Shown here piece by piece: positions 1 to 12,700 of a stretch of 64,000 bases of DNA. The stretch's first letter is position 1. Each line of letters begins with the position of its first letter. This DNA is from Ochotona curzoniae (Eukaryota; Chordata; Mammalia; Lagomorpha; Ochotonidae), in assembly GCF_017591425.1 (NCBI RefSeq), contig NW_024467104.1, positions 1,240,001 to 1,304,000 of the forward strand, given 5' to 3'. The translations under genes and the position numbers were made by a program. The notes under the pieces were generated by a model. That model had not been told where the DNA came from, searched no databases, and saw only the letters and a list, made by a program, of their open reading frames with translations.

Positions 1-422
1 TATACAATATTTCCAATATATAATAAAAAGTTCACCAGTTTCATATAACCATATGCCAGTGTAATAGATACTGTAAATGTGAAGTGGTCAGTAAGATACA
101 AGGAAAAAGACACCTTTTAGAAACACAGGTTGTCTAATATGAGAAAGGTTAAATGAGAGATTCATAGAAGAAAAGGGGTTCCTTCATTGTATCAGAGTCT
201 CTGGCAACCGAGTACTGTGATTTAATTTTCAAGTACTTGTGTTGAACATATGGACAAGCGACAGTGAATCCAAAAAGATGATTTGAACTCAATGATACTA
301 AGGTTTCAAGCCAGGAAAGTATTCTAGATCTCATGGTTTTCCAACCCAGGCCTTAATAAAGGCTTATAGCACAACACACAATTACCTATCACTTAACTTT
401 TGTAATTACATTTTATACCGAA
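1..422. other. AT-rich flank downstream of the first OR gene
   Basis: This is the 3' side of the minus-strand OR8K-like gene. A 61-codon open frame at 149-334 has no recognisable domain. No repeat family was recognised. Confidence 0.4.
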
Positions 423-1367
423 CTAAAAAAAATGACATTTGCATAGATTTTTCTGTAACCTATGCAGGGCACTTTTTACTTCTTTGTTCCTCAAGCTGTA
501 TATCAAGGGGTTCAACATGGGTATTACCAATGTGTAAAACACAGAAGCCATTTTATCAATATCGAAGGAGTGACTGGATTTGGGTTGCACATACATGAAG
601 AACAGAGTTCCATATAATATAACCACCACCATCAGATGAGAGCCACAGGTAGAGAAGGCTTTGTGCCGGCCCTCTGCGGAGTTCATCCTGAGGACTGCCA
701 GGAGGATCAGTGTGTAGGAAACAAGGACTATCAGAAGAGATGAAATCAGATTAAACGCTGAAAATATCAATACTATCAACTCAACTTCTCGTGTGCTTGA
801 ACATACCAAGGTCAGCAAGGGAAGGCTATCACAGTAGAAATGACGAACGACATTATAGCCACAGAAAGATGAAGTAAAAAGTTTTACAGTGGTTACCAGA
901 GAGAGAGAGGTGCTGTAGAGATAGGGGAGTGCTACCAGAACCCAGCACACTCGTTGCGACATCACTACTGTGTAGAGCAGAGGGTTACAGATGGCCACAT
1001 AGCGGTCATAGGCCATGGCAGAAAGAAGAAAAAGTTCACTGATGATGAACATGATGAAGAAAGCTAGCTGTGTGGCACACCAGTTGTAGGAGATTGTGTT
1101 TTGATTAGCTACAAAATTTACTAGCATTTTTGGGCCCACAGCAGTTGAGTAACCAAGGTCAATGAAAGCCAGATGTCTCAGAAAAAAATACATGGGCGTT
1201 TGTAGCTTGTTGTCAGTCGTGGTGAGAATGATCATGCCCAGGTTTCCCATCACTGAGATCACATAGATGATGAGGAAGAGCCCGAAGAAGGGAGCCTGCA
1301 GCTCAGGACGGTCTGTGATTCCCAGCAGAACAAACTCTGTGAGCTCTGTTAGATTCTGTTTATCCAT
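423..1367 (-). CDS. OR8K: Olfactory receptor, family 8 subfamily K-like (intact)
   Basis: Class II odorant receptor, a seven-transmembrane GPCR of olfactory cilia that signals through G-olf. The 314-residue protein from ATG at 1367 has an N-glycosylation site at N5, the TM1 GN pair (41-42), PMYFFL (58-63), [10 protein letters not shown] at the end of TM3 (118-127), the extracellular loop cysteines C97 and C179, SY in TM5 (217-218), KAFSTC...SH in TM6 (236-244) and PMLNPLIY in TM7 (283-290). The words LGITDRPELQAP, GYNV..HFYCDSLPLL and YVQPKSSHSFD are typical of OR8K. The frame stays open four codons further upstream, but the codon there is GTG, so 1367 is the proper start. A good splice acceptor lies 21 nt upstream. 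No stop or frameshift is seen. The exact OR8K member cannot be decided by eye. Confidence 0.95.
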   Translation of the reverse strand: MDKQNLTELTEFVLLGITDRPELQAPFFGLFLIIYVISVMGNLGMIILTTTDNKLQTPMYFFLRHLAFIDLGYSTAVGPKMLVNFVANQNTISYNWCATQLAFFIMFIISELFLLSAMAYDRYVAICNPLLYTVVMSQRVCWVLVALPYLYSTSLSLVTTVKLFTSSFCGYNVVRHFYCDSLPLLTLVCSSTREVELIVLIFSAFNLISSLLIVLVSYTLILLAVLRMNSAEGRHKAFSTCGSHLMVVVILYGTLFFMYVQPKSSHSFDIDKMASVFYTLVIPMLNPLIYSLRNKEVKSALHRLQKNLCKCHFF

Positions 1368-1388
1368 GCTGGACTTCACGGGAACTTC

Positions 1389-1390
1389 CT
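1389..1390 (-). other. Predicted splice acceptor for the OR8K-like coding exon
   Basis: The minus strand reads a pyrimidine-rich tract ending TTCCTTCCACAG directly before GAAGTTCCC. This would put 21 nt of 5'UTR before the ATG at 1367. OR genes usually have one or more non-coding 5' exons spliced just upstream of an intronless coding exon. The upstream exon itself could not be located. Confidence 0.5.
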
Positions 1391-4300
1391 GTGGAAGGAA
1401 CTGTCAAATGTCATTGAGTATCAAGGGGTATCACTTGATAACAAATAAGCAATAATTTATAGGATAAATTGAATTTTTTCTGAAGCAATTAAAATAATGC
1501 TCCCCTCCATACAATCAATGATCAAGGCTATTAAGGCATTTGTGTTATTGTTTGTTTTTGTCATATACCATAGCTATCATTGTGAAAGCCTTCTATAATT
1601 CAATCAGTAATATATCCCAAGAAAAAATTTGACCAAGAGGTAGATATTATGACCAATAGGTAGGGATTAGTTTGCCGCAGATTTTTCTTCTGTTTAGGAT
1701 GTCCATATCGCATGTTGGTGTGCTAAGCAAGTCACAGGGACTCTGCTTCTAACCTGGTTTTCTGCTAGTGCACCTTGGGAGGGATCAGGTTAGGGCTCAG
1801 GTGTGTTGGCCCCTGGCATTGACACTCTGGGATGTAAATCTGAAATATCTCAAGGTTTTGTAAAATAGAGTAATGTGAACTAAGGGTTACACGATGCTAC
1901 AACATTAACCTGAATTACTCAAATTTCAATCATTTGAGTATACACAGTACAAATAATTACTTGATTTACATAACCCAATTAGACATGGCATTGACGATAA
2001 TGCAATATATTTATGATATTTTTATTGTTAAACCATGCTTATGCAACTTTCAAATTCTGCAACAAGTACAACTTTTGTAAAGATCGTTATCTATATTCTT
2101 ACACTGAGCAAAATTGAGCATTACAATACTGCTGTTTATAACATGAAACAAAACCTTAATTGAAAATACTGTATAATAGAAACTAATATTTTCAAAATAA
2201 TCATGTAGCCTACATAGACTTAAATGCTAAAAGATGAAATGTTATTAACAAATTTAATAGCAAGAATAATATCAGTGTAATTGTATGAATAATGTAAGAA
2301 TATAGTCATAGATGAGGAATTTTGACTTATGAGCTTTTGTTTCAAAAAGTCAATAAAACTAAATAGCTTTTCAGGTCAAAATTAAAATAATGAGGCTTTG
2401 CATAAATTATGAAATAAAATGATCAAAATAAAATTTTAGAAGAAAAATTTTGTGACTTAATAGAATGTTAAGCTTTTTACTTAATCTGTCTTGAACAAGA
2501 GGATACTAAGAAATTATCGAAAATGCCATGCCAATCCTAAACGTCTTGAAGTATTATGTCCCTGAATTGCACTATTCAATGGGAAACTGTCAGTGGTTCC
2601 AAAATTGTCCTGTGCTTTCCACATATTTCCACTGAAAATCTTGCTAAATCATCTTTTAGATGTTTTTACTCAATTAATTGAATATCTACTTGGAAAACAT
2701 GACACTCTTCAAAATCGGTTGAACTGCTAAATCATAAGAATCAAAAAACCAGAATTACTGAGAAGGTGAAAGTTTAATCCCAAACCAAATGACTACATCA
2801 GAAGTGTGAAATAGTCACATCACAAAACACTCAGAATTGCACAACACCTAGGTGCCTGATAGAGGTATATACATATAGTGCAAAAATTCTACTCAATTGA
2901 GCTAAAGAAAATAAAAACCCAAGGAATATGATAAAAATGAACTGTTCAAATAATGCATATGGAAGGCTGTCCCATCTAGATCAGTACGTTAACATCAATC
3001 AATCTTTAAAACTGGATGTGCCAAACTGTAAATAAATCTCAAGAATAACGGGATAGAACTTCTAATCTAATTATGGAGAATGCATTTGTTAGGAAAATCT
3101 ACTCCTTTCAGTAATCTATCCAAACTAATACCAAGATAAGAATTCAAATGAAAATATACACTCACTAGAAACAATCAATGAAGTAAAACAGTAACTTCTG
3201 AGGGTATAATTGCCATGAAAATTAGTATAGACACAGAAAGATACTGTCTATGGAAGTTTGTGCTGGTGACAAGCTCCTTCAGCCCAACATCCTTTTGTTG
3301 TAATTTCACAGATTCCTAGAGCTTCTTTGGGACTCTTTGGAGTTTATAATCTTATTCCTCCCCCTCCCTGCATAATACCAGTGCCTCTATAGACACTGGG
3401 AAAAAACAAGGAAGTCAAGAAAAAACCCTGGGTTTTAGTGACGAAGCACAGATTACAAGCCGCTACCAAGAATGGGAATCAAAGCACAAGAACACAAGTG
3501 AGTATTCCATGAAACGGTATTATGGGCTCAACTGAGAGAAGCAAGCTGGTCATACTGCGAGAACCTGGTGCTCCCACTCACGGAGTGGAAACATACACAG
3601 AGAGACACACAAACCAAAAAGGCCTTAGCAGAAATACAGACACACAAAGTGTCTTCAAGCTACAAACACAGCGATGGCCACCTCTATTTCTCCTGCAGTG
3701 GAGCTCTGTATCTCGTGAGCACTTGTTCATTTTTCCATTTTTTTTTTACCATGAAAAATGTCCAGCATTGTCTCACAGAAGAAATACGAACTGTAATGTA
3801 GAAACATTTATTTGTGAGCTATATAAAATTACTAAAGTCTTTCCTAAAGAATTTTAGAACCATTCGTAATTACAATATTGCAATCAGAAAAGGTTTTTCT
3901 TAAAATTCTTTTAAATATCAAATTTAGTTTGTTGGAAAACATGTACAGTGTAACATCCATGAGCTGTGGGGTGAAGCTCCATTCCCCAGGCCACCGTTAT
4001 TTGCCTGTGATGATCCTAGTGAGGTTTTTAAAATAGTTTGCCTTCAGTGTAATTATACTTCTTCTAAATACCTAAAGCAGTCTAATAGCCTGATGGCATG
4101 CATGGTTTGAATTTGTTCTTGCACCGCAACAAATTCTCTTCCTCCTCCCCCTCTTTCCTACCAATCCTTCAAAAAATGTTTTTCCCTGTTCAATTCTAAC
4201 ATCTGCAATTTATAAAATGAACACCAGATTATTTAGGTGCATTAGGAAGGAATGAAGGCCAGAACCACATGGGCTCAGTGTGTATGTCGCATAATTTTGA

Positions 4301-6356
4301 AATGTATATGAAAGGAAGTGCATATTATTTAAAGCTATGCACGGGTTTCACCAAATTAGAGCAAAATAAACTGTCGTATAATCCCAAGGTTTCTGCAAAT
4401 TTCTTCAATTCTCCTCTTACTTGTCTCCCAATTTCCTGAGCAGTGGGCATTGAAAGCAAATTCTGTGACCCTGTTTAAGCCATGCAGACACAGGGCTCCT
4501 AACTGGCACCTCACATATTGTACTGTATTGTCTCTACTAATAATTGAGTCAGCCAATGCACTTAGAGGAACACTACATTAGAAGAAATTGGAAGGTAAAG
4601 CCTAGGAATTAAAAAAAAAGTCTTCAGTATGTGGCAAGTTCTTCAAAACTGAAAGCAGAAAATCTGCATCTGAGTAAGGATCTTTCCAAGAGTTGACTTT
4701 CCTGAGCTTTAGATTGTGCCGATTCTAACTTTGGCTTCCTACGATACTTCCTTAATTTGAGCCTCATCATCAGTATGGAAACACATACAAATTTAATATT
4801 TACAAGCTACTAGGTTTAAGGACATTTTCATTCATTTGGTGTGGTAAAAAGATTAGCCTCAGTCAAAATGTCCACTCATTGATTGGACTTTACTGTCACA
4901 TGTTATCACTGTGCCAAGGTAACTAAGTCCCCATTTATTGCACTTGAGAAACCTCTAACTTGGTATTCACACATGGCAGATTTTGTTTCTCCTGGGATGT
5001 TGGGAATTTGGTGAATCATCACCTTGATTCTTTCCTGAGCGAGAAGTGTAGATGGCTAGCAGGAACATTATCTCAAGTAATTTCAATGTGCATTGGAGTT
5101 AACTTATCAAGAAACAACATTCAACCAATAAGAACAGAAATCTATACATAAAATGTAATTTCCCCTGGCTTTCATGAAAACAAATCCTACAAAAGTTATG
5201 CCAATATCTCAAGGGTTCTTAAGTAAAGGAATTCTTATTGGTTAGAGAAAGTTTTTTTTTTTTTGTCTCACCTTCCTTCTTTCCTCATTTATGCTTCCTG
5301 GAATCAATTAACAACTAAACTTCACCTGCACAAGTTCTATTGTCAGGGGATGCTCTAAGGGAAATTTATTTGTTACAGACCCAGAGTTGAAGTCTCAATT
5401 AGCTATGGCACCACTGAAATTGATTCATGAAATCAAGAGAAAGTTACATTATTGAAACACTAGAAATCTTATCAGAAAACCATCCATTTTTTAAGGCATA
5501 GACACTTAAGATTATGCTAATAATCTCCATGTGAAAATTAACATCATGATTTGTATGGCATACTGCATGAAACTTTCAATGACACAGTTACTCCCAGTAT
5601 AGTGCAGAATGAAAAAACAAGTAGAATTTGGGACTTTTACTGCTTTTAAAGAGTGTAATAAAAGCATTACAAAGACATTATGGTTACAGAAAATGAAATA
5701 ATTAAAGAAGATAACTATTAAGATAAATACCAAGTCCAACATCAGCAACTATAAACACACCTACAGTTCAAATTTTAGAGAGGACCAAGTAACTACAACA
5801 GTTAATCTAGGAATTAGGGTGGCAGTGCCAGTACACACCTGAAATGGAAAATGACTTGTTGGTCTCCCCTCTGTTTGCTAACTTGCACTCAGGAGCATTT
5901 ATGAGTGCCTCTTCTCTAGAAAAATGCTCTGGGGAAGTGAAATGTAATTGATCAGTAATTCCCAAAGCAACTGAAAACAGGAGGCCATGTTACTAAATGA
6001 TTGTTTGTTATCCAGGGTGTCTTTGTTTTCCTTCTAGAGAAAACATTCACTTACGTACAGTTAATCTGCTTTGCTTGTACAATGTTGCCAACCATAACCA
6101 AACCTCTATATTGAATACATTCTATGTGTTGAAGGCATTAATCACTCACAAATTATTGATGTGACTGTTTTTCTTACACAGCCTTCTATCAGATTTTAAG
6201 TTTGTGAATAAAGCTCTTTAAAATTGTCTAACTTCAGAATGAATATGTTATGCGTAGTGTTACAGTAAGTTGCAGAAAATTAACAATAAGCTAATTTCCA
6301 ATCCCACAGAAGTCATTAGTTCAAATTCCCCAAGCCTACTTCAATTCTCATTTTGG
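1391..6356. other. Intergenic AT-rich DNA, no gene recognised
   Basis: The only open frames are under 115 codons, with no OR motifs or other recognisable signatures (for example 3522-3857, which overlaps a second frame). The stretch at about 3240-3720 is less AT-rich and could be an old LTR or DNA transposon relic, but no diagnostic end was found. Confidence 0.4.
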
Positions 6357-6409
6357 TTTTTTTTTTTTGTTTTGTTTTTTGTTTTTTTTGTTTTTTTTTT
6401 TTTTTTTTT
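6357..6409. repeat. Poly(T)-rich tract
   Basis: About 53 nt of almost pure T with a few G interruptions. It may be the reverse of a retroelement poly(A) tail belonging to a minus-strand insertion at higher coordinates, but the sequence just beyond it (6410-6640) was not matched to an element. Confidence 0.7.
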
Positions 6410-8073
6410 GTACGTAGGTAACCCTTCTACAAGACTGGCATGTGCCCATATTTATAAAGCTGATAAAAAGCACAGTATATGCTTTTAGAGATACTCTTAT
6501 TTTGTTGAAAATACATTTGTATCAGTGTTTTTACTCATTCTATATTTTAAAGCTACACAAGTACGCTAATTTCTTAGTGAAGTCTGTTCAACAAAATTAT
6601 TGCAGGGTATTAGCGTATGTTAGTTCAATGATACTGGACATGAGTCTTTGATTCCTACTTTGATTGTATCTCTAGGGATTAAGTCTTGAGGCTTCTATTC
6701 TGTTCTGTTGTCCCATATGTTTATTTTCATGCCAGTAACAGATTGTTTGGGTTGAAATAGCCCTGGCAATAGGTCTGTTAAGCTGGTGTTGTGATGTCTT
6801 CAGCTTTATGTTTGTAACACAAGAGTAACCAAGATTGCTTTGGCTACCGTGGGTCTCTGGTGTTTCCATATGAATTTAACAGTTGCTGTTTCTAGTTCTG
6901 TGATGGATGTCCTTGGGATTTTAATTGAGACTGCATTGAAATAATAAATTGACTTGTTTACTAAGGTCATTTTGGTGATAACAATTTTCCAACCTCAAAA
7001 CATGAATAATATTTTTGTTTGTTTCCATTGCAGAGATCTTTCAGATTTTAGTTAAATTTGTCTCAAGGAATTAAATTTTACTCGTAGCTATTGTGAAGGG
7101 AACTGATTTTCACAAAAGCCAAACTTTACTGAGCTCCTCACTGTTAGTTCTCCTTGGATAAAAAATATTGTTGAGAATTTTTTCTATGTATGTATTGACT
7201 TTATATCCTAAAACTTTTTTAAATTCTCTTATGAATTTCTAAAGCATCTAAGTAGAATTTTTGGTTCCCTTGGTATAAAAGATCATGTTATCTGGAAACT
7301 GGGGTTATTTAACTTGCTTCTTTCCCTGCAGTATACTTCTCATTTGTTTATGCTGCCTAATTGGTCTGGCTTAAAATTCCAGAAATGCATTTATCCTGAA
7401 TAATATCATATATATTAATTTACATGTGTTGAACAATTATCTGCTTCCCTGGAATGAATCTCAGTTCATCCAAATGGATGAATTTTTGATGTGTCCATGG
7501 ATTCATTTTGCTAGTATTTTGTTGTGTATTTTTACTTCTGTATTCATGAGGGACCTCTGTTTATGGATCACTTTCTGAGTGTTGTCTTTGCCCGGTATTA
7601 GAATTAAAGTAACACTGGACTCAAATGATTTTGGAAATGTTTTCCCCCATTTAACTTTTAAAAATGCCTTCATAAGAATTAAAATTAGTTCTCCACTAAA
7701 AGTTTGATAAAACATACTAGTAAAGTCATCTAGTCTTGACTTGTTGGTTGTGTCAGAAGATTCTGTTTTGCTATTTAAATCTTGGCCCTGATTATTGGTC
7801 TATTGCAGTTTTGCATGTCTTCATGTGGTTTCCAATGCTGACATTTAGTTGATTGTAATAACTCTTAATGGTATTTTTTCATTCTGTGGCATTAGTTGGA
7901 GCAACTTGTTTTGCATCTTTTATTAATTTGAGCTTCCCTCTTTTTCCTTTGTTTGTTTAGCTGATAGTTTATCAATCCTGCTTATTTTTTATATCTCCTT
8001 GGTTCACAAATGCTTTGCAAATTTTTCTGATGTCTGATCTGTTTCTTATTTAATTTGAGTTATTTCTTTTTTA

Positions 8074-8350
8074 GTGATTTATTTATTTGAAGCACAGAGC
8101 TTCAGAGAGGGAGAAAGAGATGGAAAGAGAGAGATTCAATATGCTGTTTTATGACAAGGTCACGGTTGAAGTCAGGTAACTGGAACTCTGTTCAGGTCTC
8201 CTTTATTATGGTAGATACTCACATAGTCAGCTGTCCCCTGCCACTTCCCCAGGCACTTTAGCTAAGCACTAACTTGACAATGGAGTGCCAAAACTGAAAT
8301 AGGATGTTGCATCTTACACAACAGTTAACCTTTTGTGCCACAATGCTGAC
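8074..8350 (-). mobile_element. CSINE (lagomorph SINE), diverged
   Basis: Starts with the reversed A-rich tail (GATTTATTTATTTGAAGC), then the reversed GA-rich segment, and ends near the head at CCACAATGCTGACC. Inserted in the old L1. Confidence 0.65.
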
Positions 8351-8427
8351 CTTCACTTACCTTTGAATTTCTTCTCCCCTGTTCATATGTTGCTTATTTA
8401 TCAATGTCTGTATATTTTCTTCTTTTT

Positions 8428-8690
8428 GGTTTATTTATTTGTAAGTGCTGCCAAAAGTGAAGGAAAGGGGGAGAAACAGAACTCTTTTGTCTGTTGTTTC
8501 ACTTCTCAGATGGCCACAATCGCCAGTGATGGGCCGGGCTAAAGTCTGAATCCAGGAGCTTCATCTGGGTGTCCCATGCATTTGGATCCTGCTCCATTGT
8601 TTTTTGCTGGCCCATGAGCAGTGAGCCAGTACAAGTCTTGCTTTGTTTAGGTACTATAGCATGTCAGGGTAGTGTTTGGTGTGTACCAGC
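8428..8690 (-). mobile_element. CSINE, diverged, antisense
   Basis: Starts TTTATTTATTTGTAAG. The reversed body words CAGATGGCCACAATCG and GGAGCTTCATCTGGGTGTC follow. It sits about 80 bp from the preceding SINE in the same L1. Confidence 0.6.
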
Positions 8691-9440
8691 GGGGCAGGAT
8701 CTGGATCTGTAGTAGAGCAGGTTTGACCATCTGTTGTCAACATATGTTTTGATTTTATGCCATGTTACACAGAGTGTTGAAACCTCCCATCCTATCTCTG
8801 TGGGAAGAGAAAAAGCATTCCTCTCCATTGCCAGGTGCATAGGAGCCTGAAATGGCACGTCGATACAAGATTTCAGCCCCAGGTTGCAGGTGAGGGGCAA
8901 CACATCCCAGGAGAGGATCATTTGATTGAGAGGCAGGCATAAAGGATGACATGGGAGGGTGTGACTTCCAACTCATGGCCCTAAGCCATCTATCTAACTA
9001 TCGCATTTCTTTCTCCCTGCAGAGACAACCATCTCTCAATTTTAAGGGTTGCTGAAGGATGGAGAGTCATCTCACATAGCGCTTATACTTCCTGCTGATT
9101 AGGGACTTAGACTTTGCCTCGCCTGGGTTCAAGATGCCTCACCGTCTCTTCTAAACGGTCCATTTCAATGGGAGAGAATTTCTAATCAGTGCCAATATCT
9201 GTGTCTCCCATACATTTCCCATTACTCTGATAACTTGCTGGATTCTTTTGCCTACTGGAGTAGGCATACTTTCTGTTTGTGCACATCTAAATATGTTCCT
9301 CTCCTTTGTAATAGCCTGTAAGGAGGTGACCCTAGACACTCTTCTCAGGGGCCATTTTGACCACTCTCCACGTGGCTCAGTATCCCAGATGGGCTCGCTA
9401 CAGTGGCGGGGACCTTAAGAACCCCTGCTTGGAAAGCTAA
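8691..9440. other. Unidentified segment inside the old L1
   Basis: Moderately GC-rich sequence that does not follow the L1 order on either side. Overlapping open frames of 73-85 codons at 8664-8976 are not convincing. It could be an older LTR or a processed-transcript fragment; no diagnostic ends were seen. Confidence 0.35.
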
Positions 9441-9494
9441 AACCAGTGGTAGCAATGAGTGCTCTTAGTGGCTTTCTCCACACCTCTCCAAAGA

Positions 9495-9562
9495 AAAGAA
9501 ACCAAGAAGGAAAGAAGAAAGCAAGCAAGGAAGGAAGGAGGAATGCAAGAAGAAAGAAAAGT
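9495..9562. repeat. Purine-rich (GAAG/GGAA)n low-complexity tract
   Basis: Imperfect GAAGGAAAGAAGAAAGCAAG-type repeats on the plus strand with almost no pyrimidines. Confidence 0.7.
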
Positions 9563-12500
9563 GTCTATATTTACTACAGACTTATTTTGTTAATTTCCAG
9601 TTTCATTCCTTTGTGGCTAAAAAAAAACACAACACATGCTTTGTTTGTGACTTTTTTGTTAATTTGTTCAAATTTGTTTATGCCTTCATACATGATCTAG
9701 CTTAGAGAATGTTCTATATATGATGAAAAGCATGTATGTTCTCTAACTATGATATAAAACACTCTATAAATATCAGGTTATTTTTGGCTCTATTGTTCAT
9801 TACTAATTTTTTTGGTTCATCCAGCCACTGTTGACTTCTTCCAGTATTATTGTACTGGGTCTATGTCTCCTTTTAAATGCAGCAATACATGCTTTTTATT
9901 ACTTTGGGAGTCTCACATTTAATATTGGATTAATATACATTTACTGTAGTCAAAACTTCTTGATGAATTAATCCATTAATAGTTACATAATACCTTGTTA
10001 ATGACTTTCGGCAGTTTGTGTCTTAAAGTCTAATTTGTCTGATATGAGAATAGTAATTCTTACTTTTGATTTCCATTATAGGGAATACATTTAATATAAT
10101 TTTACATTGTGTTTGTGGATATTTTTATTGATGAAACATGTATCTTGAAGGAAGAATACTGACAGATCTTTTAAAAGAAAATCACTGGGCCACTGAGTTA
10201 GTCTAGACCTTTTACTTGGGGAAGTTAGCTCACTGACTTTCACTGTTACTGGTGATGACTTAATCTAGTCATTTTCATAAATATTCCTATTTTTTATTTA
10301 AATCTCTTTATTCTGTCTAATGGGCTTTCTGATTGACAAACTGCATTATTGCTTGCCCTGTATGTTCTTCACTTCACTTCAATTTATGAATTGCAAAGTT
10401 TGCTGATAATGCAGTCTGGATTGGCAGGTTTTTCTTTTAGAACTTGGAATAATGGAGAGTTCTCCATTATTTTAGTTCTTGGAATAATGGACCTGTTAAA
10501 TTGACCTGATGTTTTTTCTCTTGCATATTTCATGATATTTTCTTAATGTTTAATGTTTGCTTGTTTGATTATATCATGGTTAACATCATCTCTAACTATG
10601 ACTTTTTTGGATTCCACAAACTTCCTGCATTTGGGTACCCATATCTTTTTTCCCAAACTGGAGATATTTTCCACTGTTATTTCATTGAATAGGCTTTCCT
10701 CAACCATTCTGCTTCTCCATTGCTTCTGATCATAACACGAATTTTATATTTGGTTGTTTGACGGTGTCCCACAGATCACAAGTACTTTTAATTCTTTGTA
10801 AGTTCCCCTTTTACATTTTTCTTGTGACAGCTATTTTCAAGGTCTTGTCATCTGGATTAGATATTTGTTCTGCAGCATCTACACTGCAGCTACGTGTTTT
10901 CACTGCATTTTTTATTTGATTTATTTGGTCTTTATTTCTAATATTTCTGATTGGTTCCTTTTTAATTCCTTCACTGAATTTCTCATTTATGTTATTTACT
11001 GATTTTCTAAATTAATTCAACTGTTTCTCAGCATCTTAGAGCACCTGAGAGATCATTCCTCTAGATTCTTCATATTGTTTTACTTGTCCATGCTTCTGGG
11101 TTTTTTGGGGGGGTATTGGTTTCTGCATATTGATATTGAAGGGATTTTGCTTATTTGGTGAGTGTGCATATCCTTGGGATGTGCCCCTGGTTTGGAAGAG
11201 AGCTTTATCTTTAGTTCCAGTTAGATTTTGTTGTATAGTGTCTCTTTGTTTGTGTCAGCTCTAGTTGATAGTAGCTATAGTAGGGATATACAGGCTATTC
11301 TTGCTGTTCAGTGTGGTCACTGTGATTCTTGTTATGCAAGTCTCTATCTGTCTCTTGAGGCATGGACTAGCATAATGAGCTTCTCAAAGGTTGGGAGTCA
11401 CTTTTGTTAGTACGGATATGCCTGGCATGTAGATTTTTTACCAGTGTCTAACTTAAGCACTAGAAATATGAAGTCAGCGCTTCCCCTAGGAGCTGAGTGG
11501 ATTTAAACATTGTCCAGAATAAGAGCTCCATGAGTTACACTATTCAAGGGTAAAGCAGGTGGAAACCTGAGATCTTTTCTGAGAGAGTAGCTGGATTTGT
11601 AAGAGTGACTTAGGTCTTTAACCAACATGAGAGGCTATAGGGGACCATTTTCTCTGCTACTTACTGGTCTCGATTAGATGTCTGTCCAAACATTAAGCTT
11701 CCTGAACCTGAAACTGTGCTTGGGTCAAGTGCAGATTTTCTAGGTGAAACACCGGCAAGCTGAAGCATCTGGCTATGTTAGACTAATCATAAAATGTTCT
11801 TTTAGGATGCCTGGGTAGTGAGGCAGGGCCAGATGGGGCCATGAAGGAGTTCCTGAGTGCTAGAGGTGTTCCATAGATGGGATTGTGGAAAACAGACTGC
11901 TACTTTGGTTCAATCAAGAGTTCAACTTGACATTAGAGATGTTGGTAACAGAGTGCACTGATATATTTCAAGTCCCGTGTTTTCCCAGAGCCAAGGTATG
12001 CTGGATGATTGCAGCTCAGAGTTAGCTCACAGTGCTAGTGCACTTCAGTTGCCCATGCACACAACATACATGACCCCTCCATGTGTGCCCTCTGTCCCTG
12101 TTATGAGGGCCATCTCCTATGTTCAGGGCACTCTGGGCCTCTGCAGACAGACTCAGTGGATATGCAGGAACCCAGTTACAAAATGATTTTTCTAGTGATC
12201 AGGGAGGAACCGAGGGGCTACCCCAGCTGCCCTGCCACTGTAGTAGAGAGAGCTTTTCAGCGCTATGATATGGAACCACAGCTGGCCTGCAGAGTCCAAC
12301 TCAACCCACAAGGCTCAGACTTCCCTGATAGAATATAATAAGGCTGTGTGGGGCTTCTGAAAAAAGGATGGACAGGAATCTCTCCTGACATTTGCTCCTT
12401 GAGATGGAACTTCCTTGGTATAATCCAGTCTCAGTGGAGGGGCAGGCAAGTGTATCTATTCCCTCTCTGAGATGGATCCCCCAGTTAACCAGGAATGCTC

Positions 12501-12700
12501 TCCATTGAGCTGCTGGTTTGTGCAAACTGATCTGGGGGAAATCACCAGTGTGAAAATTCCATAGCAATGGGCTTAAACCTTTATTCTGCTCTCTCCACAG
12601 TAATACGAAATCCTTAGCACCTGGGACCTCAGGTACATCTAAGATTGGTTTTGACCCTCTTCTTCTCCCTAAGATACATGTGCCTAATATTGATGTTAGC

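Larger units (their letters stand above)
6640..12700 (-). mobile_element. Old LINE-1 (L1M-like), antisense, broken up by later insertions
   Basis: Read on the minus strand, this region follows the order of an ancient L1. Reverse-transcriptase ORF2 sequence runs at about 6640-8060. ORF2 endonuclease-side sequence runs at about 9570-10450, with the characteristic 'AAAGTCTAATTTGTCTGATA' type stretch near 10027. ORF1-like sequence lies near 10600-11150 and a 5'UTR-like stretch continues to about 12.7 kb. Frames are closed by many stops and indels, so it is dead. Two CSINEs (8074-8350, 8428-8690) and an unidentified 750-bp segment (8690-9440) interrupt it. The last part of ORF2 and the 3'UTR are missing on the low-coordinate side. 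Outer boundaries are approximate, and the identification is from memory of mammalian L1 consensus text. Confidence 0.65.

Noticed and set aside
3522..3857. 111-codon plus-strand frame
   Set aside because: Low-complexity composition with a second overlapping frame; no conserved motif or splice signal.
6270..6488. Phenylalanine-rich frame
   Set aside because: Made by the poly(T) tract at 6357-6409.
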